Below are positions 18,047-24,968 of a DNA stretch of 64,000 nt, piece by piece. The notes under the pieces are model-generated. The model saw only the letters and a program-made list of their open reading frames with translations, was not told where the DNA came from and made no database searches. The translations under genes and the position numbers were made by a program. The first letter of the stretch is position 1. Each line of letters begins with the position of its first letter. The stretch comes from Ruegeria_C sp041537905. GTDB lineage: Bacteria; Pseudomonadota; Alphaproteobacteria; Rhodobacterales; Rhodobacteraceae. The DNA lies in contig NZ_JBGRUO010000002.1 in the NCBI RefSeq assembly GCF_041537905.1, forward strand, positions 62,001 to 126,000, written 5' to 3'.

Positions 18047-18361
18047 ATGACACGCGGCTTTATCAAGATGACAATGGGGCTGGGCCTGATGGCGCTGGCC
18101 GCACAGCAGCTACATGCCGAACAACGCAATTGCGCCCCTCGGGACGTGGTACTGGACCGACTGTCCGAAAAATACGGCGAAAGCCGCCGTGGAATCGGGC
18201 TGGTGCAGCAAGGCTCGGTGATGGAGGTCTTTGCCTCGGACGACACCGGAACTTGGACCATCACCGTCACGCTGCCCAACGGTATGACCTGCCTGGTCGC
18301 TTCCGGCCAGTCTTATGAAGCTTTGGCCGAGGCCACACCGGCCCGTGGCGAAAAGGTCTAA
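18047..18361 (+). CDS. Secreted conserved hypothetical protein
   Basis: The 104-residue product has a signal peptide (MTRGFIKMTMGLGLMALAAQ, cleavage near QQLHA at about 25). A small mature domain follows with NCAPRDVVLDRLSEKYGE and a later TCLVASGQSYE, giving two cysteines that could pair in the periplasm. The ATG at 18047 is preferred over an in-frame GTG at 18035 because GAGG lies 6 bp before it. Similar small proteins occur in Rhodobacterales. Function is unknown. Confidence 0.7.
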   Translation: MTRGFIKMTMGLGLMALAAQQLHAEQRNCAPRDVVLDRLSEKYGESRRGIGLVQQGSVMEVFASDDTGTWTITVTLPNGMTCLVASGQSYEALAEATPARGEKV

Positions 18362-18399
18362 AAAGAGGCGGCGCGTAGCGTTACAGGCCCGCGCCCGGT

Positions 18400-19155
18400 T
18401 CAGGACAGCGCATCCCAGATCAGTTTGCATCCGGTGATGGTCAGCAGCAGATAAGCGAGCGAGAAGAAAAGCCGCTCTGGCACCCGCCAATGCGCGCGCA
18501 CCCCCAGCCAGGCCCCCAGCAACGCAAAGGGGGCCAGCAAAAAATCAGCCCAGAGCGTTTCGAGCGAAAACAGACCCAGATAGGCGTAGGGGATGGCCTT
18601 GGCAAAGTTGATCACCCAGAACACGATCACCGTGCTGGCCTGAAACTCGGTCTTTCCCAGCCGCTGAGACAGCAGATACACCGCAGCGGGCGGGCCGCCC
18701 GCGTGGCTGACAAAACTGGTAAACCCAGCAACCAGCCCTGCGAACACCCCCGCCGACGCCGACAGGCGCTGCTGGAAACCGCGCACCCAGCTGCGACTTT
18801 GCGATAGGTGCCAGATCACGAAACCCACCGAAATACCCCCGATCAGCAGACGCAGCAGATCGGCATCGGTCGCCTTATAGAGCCATGCCCCTAGCGCGAC
18901 CCCCGGCAGCCCGCCGAGAATCAGAACCCAGGAATCGCGCACGTTCCAGCGCTTCCAATAGGGTTTCAGCGTCGCCACATCGACCAGCATGAGCAGCGGT
19001 AACATCAGCGCCAGCGCCTGTCCCGGCTCCAGTACAATCGCTAGGATCGACGACCCGGCAAAAGCCACGCCACCGCCGAACCCGCCCTTGGAAAAGCCTG
19101 CAAAGGTCACCGCCGGAATGGCGATCATAAAAAACCAGAGATCAAGCTCAGGCAT
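18400..19155 (-). CDS. TauE/SafE family permease
   Basis: The 251-residue protein is mostly hydrophobic with about eight membrane helices. The N-terminal repeat FSKGGFGGGVAFAGSSILA and the second-half SHAGGPPAAVYLLSQRL are typical of TauE/SafE sulfite or organic-anion exporters. The start MPELDLWFF at 19155 is chosen because homologues begin there. The open upstream frame to 19257 is not protein-like. The substrate is unknown. The gene is transcribed away from mdh. Confidence 0.85.
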   Translation of the reverse strand: MPELDLWFFMIAIPAVTFAGFSKGGFGGGVAFAGSSILAIVLEPGQALALMLPLLMLVDVATLKPYWKRWNVRDSWVLILGGLPGVALGAWLYKATDADLLRLLIGGISVGFVIWHLSQSRSWVRGFQQRLSASAGVFAGLVAGFTSFVSHAGGPPAAVYLLSQRLGKTEFQASTVIVFWVINFAKAIPYAYLGLFSLETLWADFLLAPFALLGAWLGVRAHWRVPERLFFSLAYLLLTITGCKLIWDALS

Positions 19156-19316
19156 CGCGCCATCCCAAATTGAACTGCCCGGCCCGAGGTTTAGCCTACT
19201 CTCCCGCAAAGCGATAGGGCGCCCGCGCGCCCATGCCGCGTCGCGGAACACTTGCAAGCGGCGGCATTAACGACTAGCAAAACCGCGATTTCAATCTCGG
19301 AAGTGGAGACATTCCA

Positions 19317-20279
19317 ATGGCCAGACCCAAGATCGCGCTTATTGGCGCAGGTCAGATCGGCGGCACCCTTGCCCACCTCGCAGCCCTGAAAGAATTGGGC
19401 GACGTTGTTCTTTTTGACATCGCCGAGGGCACCCCCGAAGGCAAAGCCCTGGACATCGCCGAATCGGGCCCTTCCGAAGGGTTTGACGCCAGCCTCAAAG
19501 GCACCCAGTCCTATGCCGATATTGCCGGCGCGGATGTCTGCATCGTGACAGCCGGTGTGCCGCGCAAACCGGGCATGAGCCGCGATGATCTGCTGGGCAT
19601 CAACCTGAAGGTAATGAAATCCGTCGGCGAAGGCATCCGCGACAACGCGCCGAACGCCTTCGTCATCTGCATCACCAACCCGCTGGACGCGATGGTTTGG
19701 GCACTGCGTGAATTCTCGGGCCTGCCCCACAACATGGTCTGCGGCATGGCTGGCGTTCTGGACAGCGCCCGTTTCCGCCACTTCCTGGCCGAAGAGTTCG
19801 ACGTATCGATGAAAGACGTCACCGCCTTTGTTCTGGGTGGTCACGGCGACACGATGGTGCCGCTGACGCGCTATTCGACCGTTGCCGGCATCCCGCTGCC
19901 TGATCTGGTCAAGATGGGCTGGACCACCCAGGAAAACCTGGATGCGATCGTGCAGCGCACCCGTGACGGCGGTGCTGAGATCGTCGGCTTGCTGAAAACC
20001 GGCTCGGCCTTCTATGCGCCAGCCACCTCCGCCATCGAAATGGCCGAAGCCTTCCTGAAAGACCAGAAACGCGTGCTGCCCTGCGCGGCCCATGTGGATG
20101 GCGCACTTGGCCTCAAAGGTATGTATGTGGGCGTGCCCACTGTGATCGGCGCGGGCGGGGTCGAGCGTGTCATCGATATCAAGATGACCAAAGACGAGCA
20201 GGCAATGTTCGACAATTCGGTCAACGCGGTCAAAGGTCTGGTCGAAGCCTGCAAGGGAATCGACGCCTCGCTGGCCTAA
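19317..20279 (+). CDS. mdh: Malate dehydrogenase (LDH-like, NAD-dependent)
   Basis: The 320-residue protein oxidises malate to oxaloacetate. It has the dinucleotide motif GAGQIGGTLAH at 8-18, NAD-selective D33 in VLFDIAEG, the substrate loop GVPRKPGMSRDDLL with two arginines and the catalytic His in GGHGDTMVPL near 176. The length and loop place it in the LDH-like MalDH clade used by alphaproteobacteria. A strong terminator follows, separating mdh from sucC. Confidence 0.97.
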   Translation: MARPKIALIGAGQIGGTLAHLAALKELGDVVLFDIAEGTPEGKALDIAESGPSEGFDASLKGTQSYADIAGADVCIVTAGVPRKPGMSRDDLLGINLKVMKSVGEGIRDNAPNAFVICITNPLDAMVWALREFSGLPHNMVCGMAGVLDSARFRHFLAEEFDVSMKDVTAFVLGGHGDTMVPLTRYSTVAGIPLPDLVKMGWTTQENLDAIVQRTRDGGAEIVGLLKTGSAFYAPATSAIEMAEAFLKDQKRVLPCAAHVDGALGLKGMYVGVPTVIGAGGVERVIDIKMTKDEQAMFDNSVNAVKGLVEACKGIDASLA

Positions 20280-20305
20280 GCGCTATCGCATCTCCAAACA
20301 GTTTC

Positions 20306-20335
20306 AATGCGCGCCCCCAACGGGCGCGCATTTTT
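20306..20335 (+). terminator. Rho-independent terminator of mdh
   Basis: Perfect 11-bp arms at 20306-20316 and 20322-20332, with a 5-nt loop, are followed by a T run to 20335. It lies 26 bp after the mdh stop. Confidence 0.9.
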
Positions 20336-20400
20336 CTTTCCCGCCAGAATCATTCAGTTCAAACCGGTTTCGGAACCATCGGAACATGACGCAAGGTGGT

Positions 20401-20434
20401 TTTGTGATCACACTTTTTTTCGTGTGATCACAAA
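20401..20434. promoter_or_regulatory. 34-bp perfect inverted repeat with two GTGATCAC sites upstream of sucC
   Basis: Arms TTTGTGATCACAC (20401-20413) and its exact reverse complement (20422-20434) flank eight bases, seven of them T. Each arm contains the palindrome GTGATCAC (20404-20411 and 20424-20431), with centres 20 bp apart. It lies 104-137 bp before sucC. The same paired motif precedes sdhC, which points to one regulator of both TCA operons. It could also fold as a hairpin, but it has no terminator position. Confidence 0.65.
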
Positions 20435-20437
20435 TGC

Positions 20438-20455
20438 AGAAAAACGACTGTTTTT
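20438..20455 (+). other. Short inverted repeat in the sucC leader
   Basis: GAAAAAC (20438-20444) and GTTTTTC (20449-20455) flank four bases, just after the paired palindromes. It may be a small leader hairpin, with no known function. Confidence 0.3.
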
Positions 20456-20537
20456 CCATCATTCCTGCAAAAAACCCTTTAAATCCACATCTCACACGCG
20501 CCAAAAAGTTCCAAACGCAGCCACACGGGACAGTTTC

Positions 20538-21731
20538 ATGAACATCCACGAATATCAGGCGAAAGCGCTTCTGCGCAGCTATGGCGCTCCAGTGTCCGAA
20601 GGACATGTTGTTACCCGCGCCGACGAAGCCAAAACCGCCGCCGGAGAGCTCGACGGGCCACTCTGGGTCGTCAAGGCGCAGATCCATGCGGGCGGGCGCG
20701 GCAAGGGCAGCTTCAAAGAAGCAGATGCCGGTGAAAAAGGCGGCGTGCGTCTGGCTAAATCGGTCGAGGAAGCCGCCGAAGAAGCCAAGAAGATGCTGGG
20801 CCGCACCCTGGTAACCCATCAGACCGGACCGGCGGGCAAGCAGGTCAACCGCATTTATATTGAGGCCGGTTCTGGCATCGAGACCGAGCTTTACCTCGCC
20901 CTGCTGGTGGATCGCCAGACCAGCCGCGTCTCGTTCGTATGCTCGACCGAAGGCGGCATGGACATCGAAGAGGTCGCCGCCTCGACGCCCGAGAAAATCC
21001 TGTCCTTTTCCGTTGATCCTGCCACCGGCTACCAGCCCTATCACGGCCGCCGCATCGCTTTTTCGCTGGGTCTAACCGGCGGTCAGGTCAAGCAATGCGT
21101 CAAGCTGATGGGCCAGCTTTATAGCGCCTTCATCGAGAAGGACATGGAGATGCTGGAGATCAATCCGCTAATCGTCACCGACAGCGGCGATCTGAAGGTG
21201 CTCGACGCCAAGGTCGGCTTTGACGGCAACGCGGTCTACCGCCACCCCGATATTGCCGAACTGCGCGACACGACCGAGGAAGACCCCAAGGAACTGGAAG
21301 CCAGCAAATACGACCTGAACTACATCGCGCTTGATGGCGAGATTGGCTGCATGGTCAACGGCGCGGGTCTGGCGATGGCGACGATGGACATCATCAAGCT
21401 CTACGGGGCCGAGCCTGCCAACTTCCTCGACGTGGGCGGCGGCGCCACCAAAGAGAAAGTCACCGAAGCGTTCAAGATCATCACCTCGGACCCGCAGGTC
21501 AAAGGCATTCTGGTCAACATCTTCGGCGGCATCATGCGCTGCGACGTCATCGCCGAGGGCGTTGTCGCCGCGGTGAAAGAGGTCGGCCTGCAGGTCCCGC
21601 TGGTCGTGCGCCTGGAAGGCACCAATGTCGAGAAGGGCAAAGAGATCATCAACACCTCAGGCCTCGACGTGATTGCCGCGGACAACCTGAAAGACGGTGC
21701 CGAGAAGATCGTGAAGGCGGTTAAGGGGTAA
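20538..21731 (+). CDS. sucC: Succinyl-CoA synthetase beta subunit (ADP-forming)
   Basis: The 397-residue protein starts MNIHEYQAKALL at 20538, the canonical N-terminus. The frame is open upstream to 20307, but that part is promoter DNA. It has the ATP-grasp fold with the HAGGRGKGS nucleotide loop near residue 50 and the C-terminal NIFGGIMRCD motif that meets the alpha subunit. It joins succinyl-CoA hydrolysis to nucleotide phosphorylation. It opens the suc operon. sucD follows after an intervening lipoprotein gene. Confidence 0.97.
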   Translation: MNIHEYQAKALLRSYGAPVSEGHVVTRADEAKTAAGELDGPLWVVKAQIHAGGRGKGSFKEADAGEKGGVRLAKSVEEAAEEAKKMLGRTLVTHQTGPAGKQVNRIYIEAGSGIETELYLALLVDRQTSRVSFVCSTEGGMDIEEVAASTPEKILSFSVDPATGYQPYHGRRIAFSLGLTGGQVKQCVKLMGQLYSAFIEKDMEMLEINPLIVTDSGDLKVLDAKVGFDGNAVYRHPDIAELRDTTEEDPKELEASKYDLNYIALDGEIGCMVNGAGLAMATMDIIKLYGAEPANFLDVGGGATKEKVTEAFKIITSDPQVKGILVNIFGGIMRCDVIAEGVVAAVKEVGLQVPLVVRLEGTNVEKGKEIINTSGLDVIAADNLKDGAEKIVKAVKG

Positions 21732-21794
21732 GCACGGGACGAATACGCAACGACCCCACTGTTCTCCCATAAACTTGAGAAGATTGAGCGTTCA

Positions 21795-22304
21795 ATGAAA
21801 ACAAAGTTATCCTTTGCAGCGGCCTTGACGGCTCTGGCGGCGTGTACAGCGCCGCTCACGCCGGAAGAGAGAGCCAAGCAAACGGACCGCAATCTACCGC
21901 TAGCGGCAGCCTCTGTCCCAGCGTGCATTTCCGCTGCAAGTGGTCAGAATCCGAACTATTCCAGCTTAGTGGCGCTCGGATACGAGAACTACAAACCCCT
22001 TACAAAGTCGGGGGTCAACTTCAGAAGCAAGGACAGCAGCTTTTGGTCGTCAGTTGGCACGGATTTGAACTTCAAGTCGAATATCGGTTGCGAAGCGTCC
22101 TACTCGAACGAGACCGACAGCTTTCAGGCCATTGGAAATGCCTGGGTAACCGCACTGAAAGATGAGGGTTACTCGCCGTCTGCAACTAAGGGAGGCTCTT
22201 ACACCTTCGTTGCAAATGGCGTGCCAATGCGTTTCCGGGGAACACACCAAATCAGCAATCATTCGAATGTAATGACATTCAAAATTCAACGCGGCGATCG
22301 CTAG
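21795..22304 (+). CDS. Putative lipoprotein inserted between sucC and sucD
   Basis: The 169-residue product has a lipoprotein signal peptide with lipobox LAAC (Cys 17) and a mature domain with two further cysteines (C44 and one near C99). No domain is recognised. Codon use and GC content are lower than in sucC and sucD, with many AT-ending codons, which suggests acquired or relaxed sequence. It is co-oriented, 63 bp after sucC and 32 bp before sucD, so it is probably transcribed with them. Confidence 0.72.
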   Translation: MKTKLSFAAALTALAACTAPLTPEERAKQTDRNLPLAAASVPACISAASGQNPNYSSLVALGYENYKPLTKSGVNFRSKDSSFWSSVGTDLNFKSNIGCEASYSNETDSFQAIGNAWVTALKDEGYSPSATKGGSYTFVANGVPMRFRGTHQISNHSNVMTFKIQRGDR

Positions 22305-22336
22305 TCACACGCCGCTAAGAAACAGGAGACTCCGAC

Positions 22337-23221
22337 ATGGCAGTCCTCATCGACGAAAATACCAAAGTGATCTGTCAGGGCCTGACCGGCTCGCAGGGCA
22401 CGTTCCACACTGAACAGGCCATCGCTTATGGCACCAATATGGTCGGCGGCGTGACGCCGGGCAAAGGCGGGATGACCCATCTCGACCTGCCAGTCTTCAA
22501 CTCGGTCCACGAGGCCAAGGCGGTGACCGAGGCCAATGCCTCTGTCATCTACGTCCCCCCGCCCTTTGCGGCCGACTCGATCCTCGAAGCGATTGATGCC
22601 GAGATGGAGGTGATCGTCTGCATCACCGAAGGCATCCCGGTTCTGGACATGATGAAGGTGCAGCGCGCGCTGGAAGGCAGCAAATCGCGCCTGATCGGCC
22701 CCAACTGCCCCGGCGTCATCACGCCCGACGCCTGCAAGATCGGCATCATGCCCGGCCACATCCACAAGCGCGGCTCGGTTGGCGTTGTATCGCGTTCGGG
22801 CACCCTGACCTATGAGGCCGTGAAGCAGACCACCGATGTCGGTCTGGGCCAGTCCACCTGCGTGGGCATCGGCGGCGACCCGATCAAAGGCACCGAGCAT
22901 ATCGACGTGCTGGAATGGTTCCTGGCCGATGATGAGACCGAAAGCATCATCATGATCGGCGAGATCGGCGGCAGCGCCGAGGAAGAGGCCGCGCAATTCC
23001 TGGCCGATGAAGCCAAGAAGGGCCGTTCGAAACCCACCGCAGGCTTCATCGCAGGCCGCACCGCCCCTCCGGGCCGCCGCATGGGCCACGCAGGCGCCAT
23101 CGTCGCCGGTGGCAAGGGCGGTGCCGAAGACAAGATCGAAGCCATGCGCTCAGCCGGTATCGTCGTGGCCGAAAGCCCGGCGCAGCTGGGTGAGGCTGTG
23201 CTGGAAGCGATCAGCAAGTAA
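22337..23221 (+). CDS. sucD: Succinyl-CoA synthetase alpha subunit
   Basis: The 294-residue subunit binds CoA and carries the phosphorylated His. Visible motifs are the CoA-binding GLTGSQGTFHTEQA near residue 16, VGGVTPGKGG, and the active-site GRRMGHAGAIV containing the phospho-His near 249. The ATG has a strong AACAGGAG site upstream. It pairs with SucC despite the intervening lipoprotein gene. Confidence 0.97.
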   Translation: MAVLIDENTKVICQGLTGSQGTFHTEQAIAYGTNMVGGVTPGKGGMTHLDLPVFNSVHEAKAVTEANASVIYVPPPFAADSILEAIDAEMEVIVCITEGIPVLDMMKVQRALEGSKSRLIGPNCPGVITPDACKIGIMPGHIHKRGSVGVVSRSGTLTYEAVKQTTDVGLGQSTCVGIGGDPIKGTEHIDVLEWFLADDETESIIMIGEIGGSAEEEAAQFLADEAKKGRSKPTAGFIAGRTAPPGRRMGHAGAIVAGGKGGAEDKIEAMRSAGIVVAESPAQLGEAVLEAISK

Positions 23222-23222
23222 C

Positions 23223-23954
23223 ATGCTGCCTGCAAAAGCGATATCTGCCGCTTTTTGCAGGCTAGGCTCGCTCCCGGAACGCGTTATTCGTTCCGGGAAA
23301 ACTCTTTTCTTGGCCTGTCTTGTCTGCACTGGCACGGTTGCGAGTGCGCAACCCTCGGAAGAGAGCGAAAAAGCACTTCTGGAGGCGTTAGATCTCTGCG
23401 CCAGCGGGTTTGGGAGTCTGGATTCTGCGCGTGACGCCCTGACTAATGCAGGTTGGACCGAGTTTGAAAATGGGCCAGCGTCTGTAATGGTTTCAAGTAT
23501 ACTAGCATTTTCAATCGACGAGACGGACCTAGCCTATACTGTTGAGAATGCGTATTTCATGGCTGCTTCTATCCTTGGAAATTCCGCACTCGGCCCAAAC
23601 CAATTGGCGTTTGTTCATTCCGACATCCTCCTCGGTTTAATTGGGGTGGAAGAGGGAAGCCAATACTGTGTAGTTGGCGGCCCAAAATGGACAGCTCTCA
23701 CGGCCCTCCAAAATGGGTATGGCGGAGGAGTAAGAGCAAGAACCAAACTTGTTTCGCTGCTATTTGGCCGCAAGGATCAATCCACAACTGCAGTAGCATT
23801 GCTCGATTTGGACGCATTTTTTCAGGAGCTGGGTTCAACTGAAACGGATAGTTCAAAGAAAAAGCTGTTTGGTGCTCCTTTGAAAGAACTACTTATGCCC
23901 GCAAACATAACGGTTGCCCCTGATTCCAAAGACGAAAACGAGGAGGCAAAGTAG
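23223..23954 (+). CDS. Secreted hypothetical protein between sucD and the DUF805 genes
   Basis: Reading from ATG at 23223, the 243-residue product has a late hydrophobic signal segment (TLFLACLVCTGTVASA, cleavage near residue 43). An acidic, mostly helical mature domain contains two cysteines and no recognised fold. The first ~30 codons coincide with two hairpins and read unlike a normal signal n-region, so the true start may be a later non-ATG codon. GC content is below that of sucD. The stop lies one base before the next start codon. Function is unknown. Confidence 0.6.
   Translation: MLPAKAISAAFCRLGSLPERVIRSGKTLFLACLVCTGTVASAQPSEESEKALLEALDLCASGFGSLDSARDALTNAGWTEFENGPASVMVSSILAFSIDETDLAYTVENAYFMAASILGNSALGPNQLAFVHSDILLGLIGVEEGSQYCVVGGPKWTALTALQNGYGGGVRARTKLVSLLFGRKDQSTTAVALLDLDAFFQELGSTETDSSKKKLFGAPLKELLMPANITVAPDSKDENEEAK
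23228..23297 (+). other. Twin hairpins directly after sucD
   Basis: Hairpin one pairs 23228-23240 with 23249-23262 with a single-base bulge. Hairpin two pairs CCCGGAACG (23273-23281) with 23289-23297 perfectly around a 7-nt loop. They start 7 bp after the sucD stop. They could attenuate transcription or protect the sucCD message from decay. Neither has a clean T tract. Confidence 0.55.
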
Positions 23955-23955
23955 C

Positions 23956-24504
23956 TTGACCTTCTCCGACGCCATCCGCATCTGTTTCGCTAAGTTCCTC
24001 ACCTTCTCGGGCCGCGCCTCGCGCCCCGAATACTGGTTTTTCTTCCTCTTCATCGTGATCTGGAGCGTTCTGGCCGGGATCATCGACTGGCAGTTCTTCA
24101 CGCAGGTCACCAAGACGCAGGTGAATGACACGACCACCGTGACCGCGACCTCGAACGGCCCGGTGCAGAGCATCGTCGCTCTGATCGTCTTTCTGCCCCA
24201 TCTGGCTGTCGCATGGAGGCGGATGCATGACAGCGGGCGCAGCGGGCTCTATGCGTTGTTTCCGGTGTTGCTGGTTCTGGGGGCGCTGGCGGTGTTGGTC
24301 TTTGGCATCGGCCTAGCCTCGACGCTGGGACATAGCGGTGCACACCGGCTTGATATCCTCTTTACCCGCGCCACGCTACTGATCGTGATCCCGACATTGA
24401 TCATTCTCGTGCTATCGCCGCTTCTTATGCTGTGGTGGCTGACCCGTCCCAGCCAGCCCGGTACCAACAAATACGGTCCCAATCCACATGAGGCAAGCGC
24501 ATGA
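23956..24504 (+). CDS. DUF805 membrane protein (first of pair)
   Basis: The start is a TTG at 23956 with AGGAGG nine bases upstream, which gives the canonical DUF805 N-terminus TFSDAIRICFAKF...FSGRASRPEYWFF. The 182-residue product has about four membrane helices and ends with the family tail GTNKYGPNP. DUF805 proteins are small inner-membrane proteins of unknown role. It overlaps the second DUF805 gene by four bases (ATGA). Confidence 0.85.
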   Translation: MTFSDAIRICFAKFLTFSGRASRPEYWFFFLFIVIWSVLAGIIDWQFFTQVTKTQVNDTTTVTATSNGPVQSIVALIVFLPHLAVAWRRMHDSGRSGLYALFPVLLVLGALAVLVFGIGLASTLGHSGAHRLDILFTRATLLIVIPTLIILVLSPLLMLWWLTRPSQPGTNKYGPNPHEASA

Positions 24505-24968
24505 GCCCAAGCCAAGCAGTCAAAACCTGCTTCGCGAAGTATTACACCTTCTCGGCGCGCGCCTCGCGCTCCGAGTTCTGGTGGTTCGTGCTATTTCTGG
24601 CGATCATTAGTAGTTTGGTTCAGTCTTATGTTCAGAGCGGGAATGGAACCATCAGCATCAAGTTCGGACTGAACTTCTTCCTTAGTACCGAAGCTCATTG
24701 GATGGAAAACCTGTTTACGCTCATCACCTTTGTCCCGTTCATCGCCGCATTAACAAGGCGGCTGCATGATATTGGCGCTTCGGGATGGCGCGGCTTGGGG
24801 TACTTCGCGATTATTGCGCTGGTAATTGCTTCGTTTTTCATACTGCCCTGGCAAATCAGCGCCTTCGCACTCCTGATTATGCTCATAATCGGCATCTATT
24901 TTCTCGCCAGCAAATCCGATACCGGCCCCAACAAATACGGTCCCAACCCATATGAGGTAACACCATGA
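24501..24968 (+). CDS. DUF805 membrane protein (second of pair)
   Basis: The 155-residue product has the same architecture as its neighbour: MSPSQAVKTCFAKYYTFSARASRSEFWW, about four membrane helices, and the tail TGPNKYGPNPYEV. It looks like a tandem duplication of the preceding gene that has diverged. Its stop overlaps the sucA start by four bases (ATGA), which embeds it in the suc operon. Function is unknown. Confidence 0.87.
   Translation: MSPSQAVKTCFAKYYTFSARASRSEFWWFVLFLAIISSLVQSYVQSGNGTISIKFGLNFFLSTEAHWMENLFTLITFVPFIAALTRRLHDIGASGWRGLGYFAIIALVIASFFILPWQISAFALLIMLIIGIYFLASKSDTGPNKYGPNPYEVTP

Noticed and set aside
20401..20434. Inverted repeat considered as an mdh terminator
   Set aside because: mdh already has a better terminator at 20306, and this element shares its motif with the sdh promoter.
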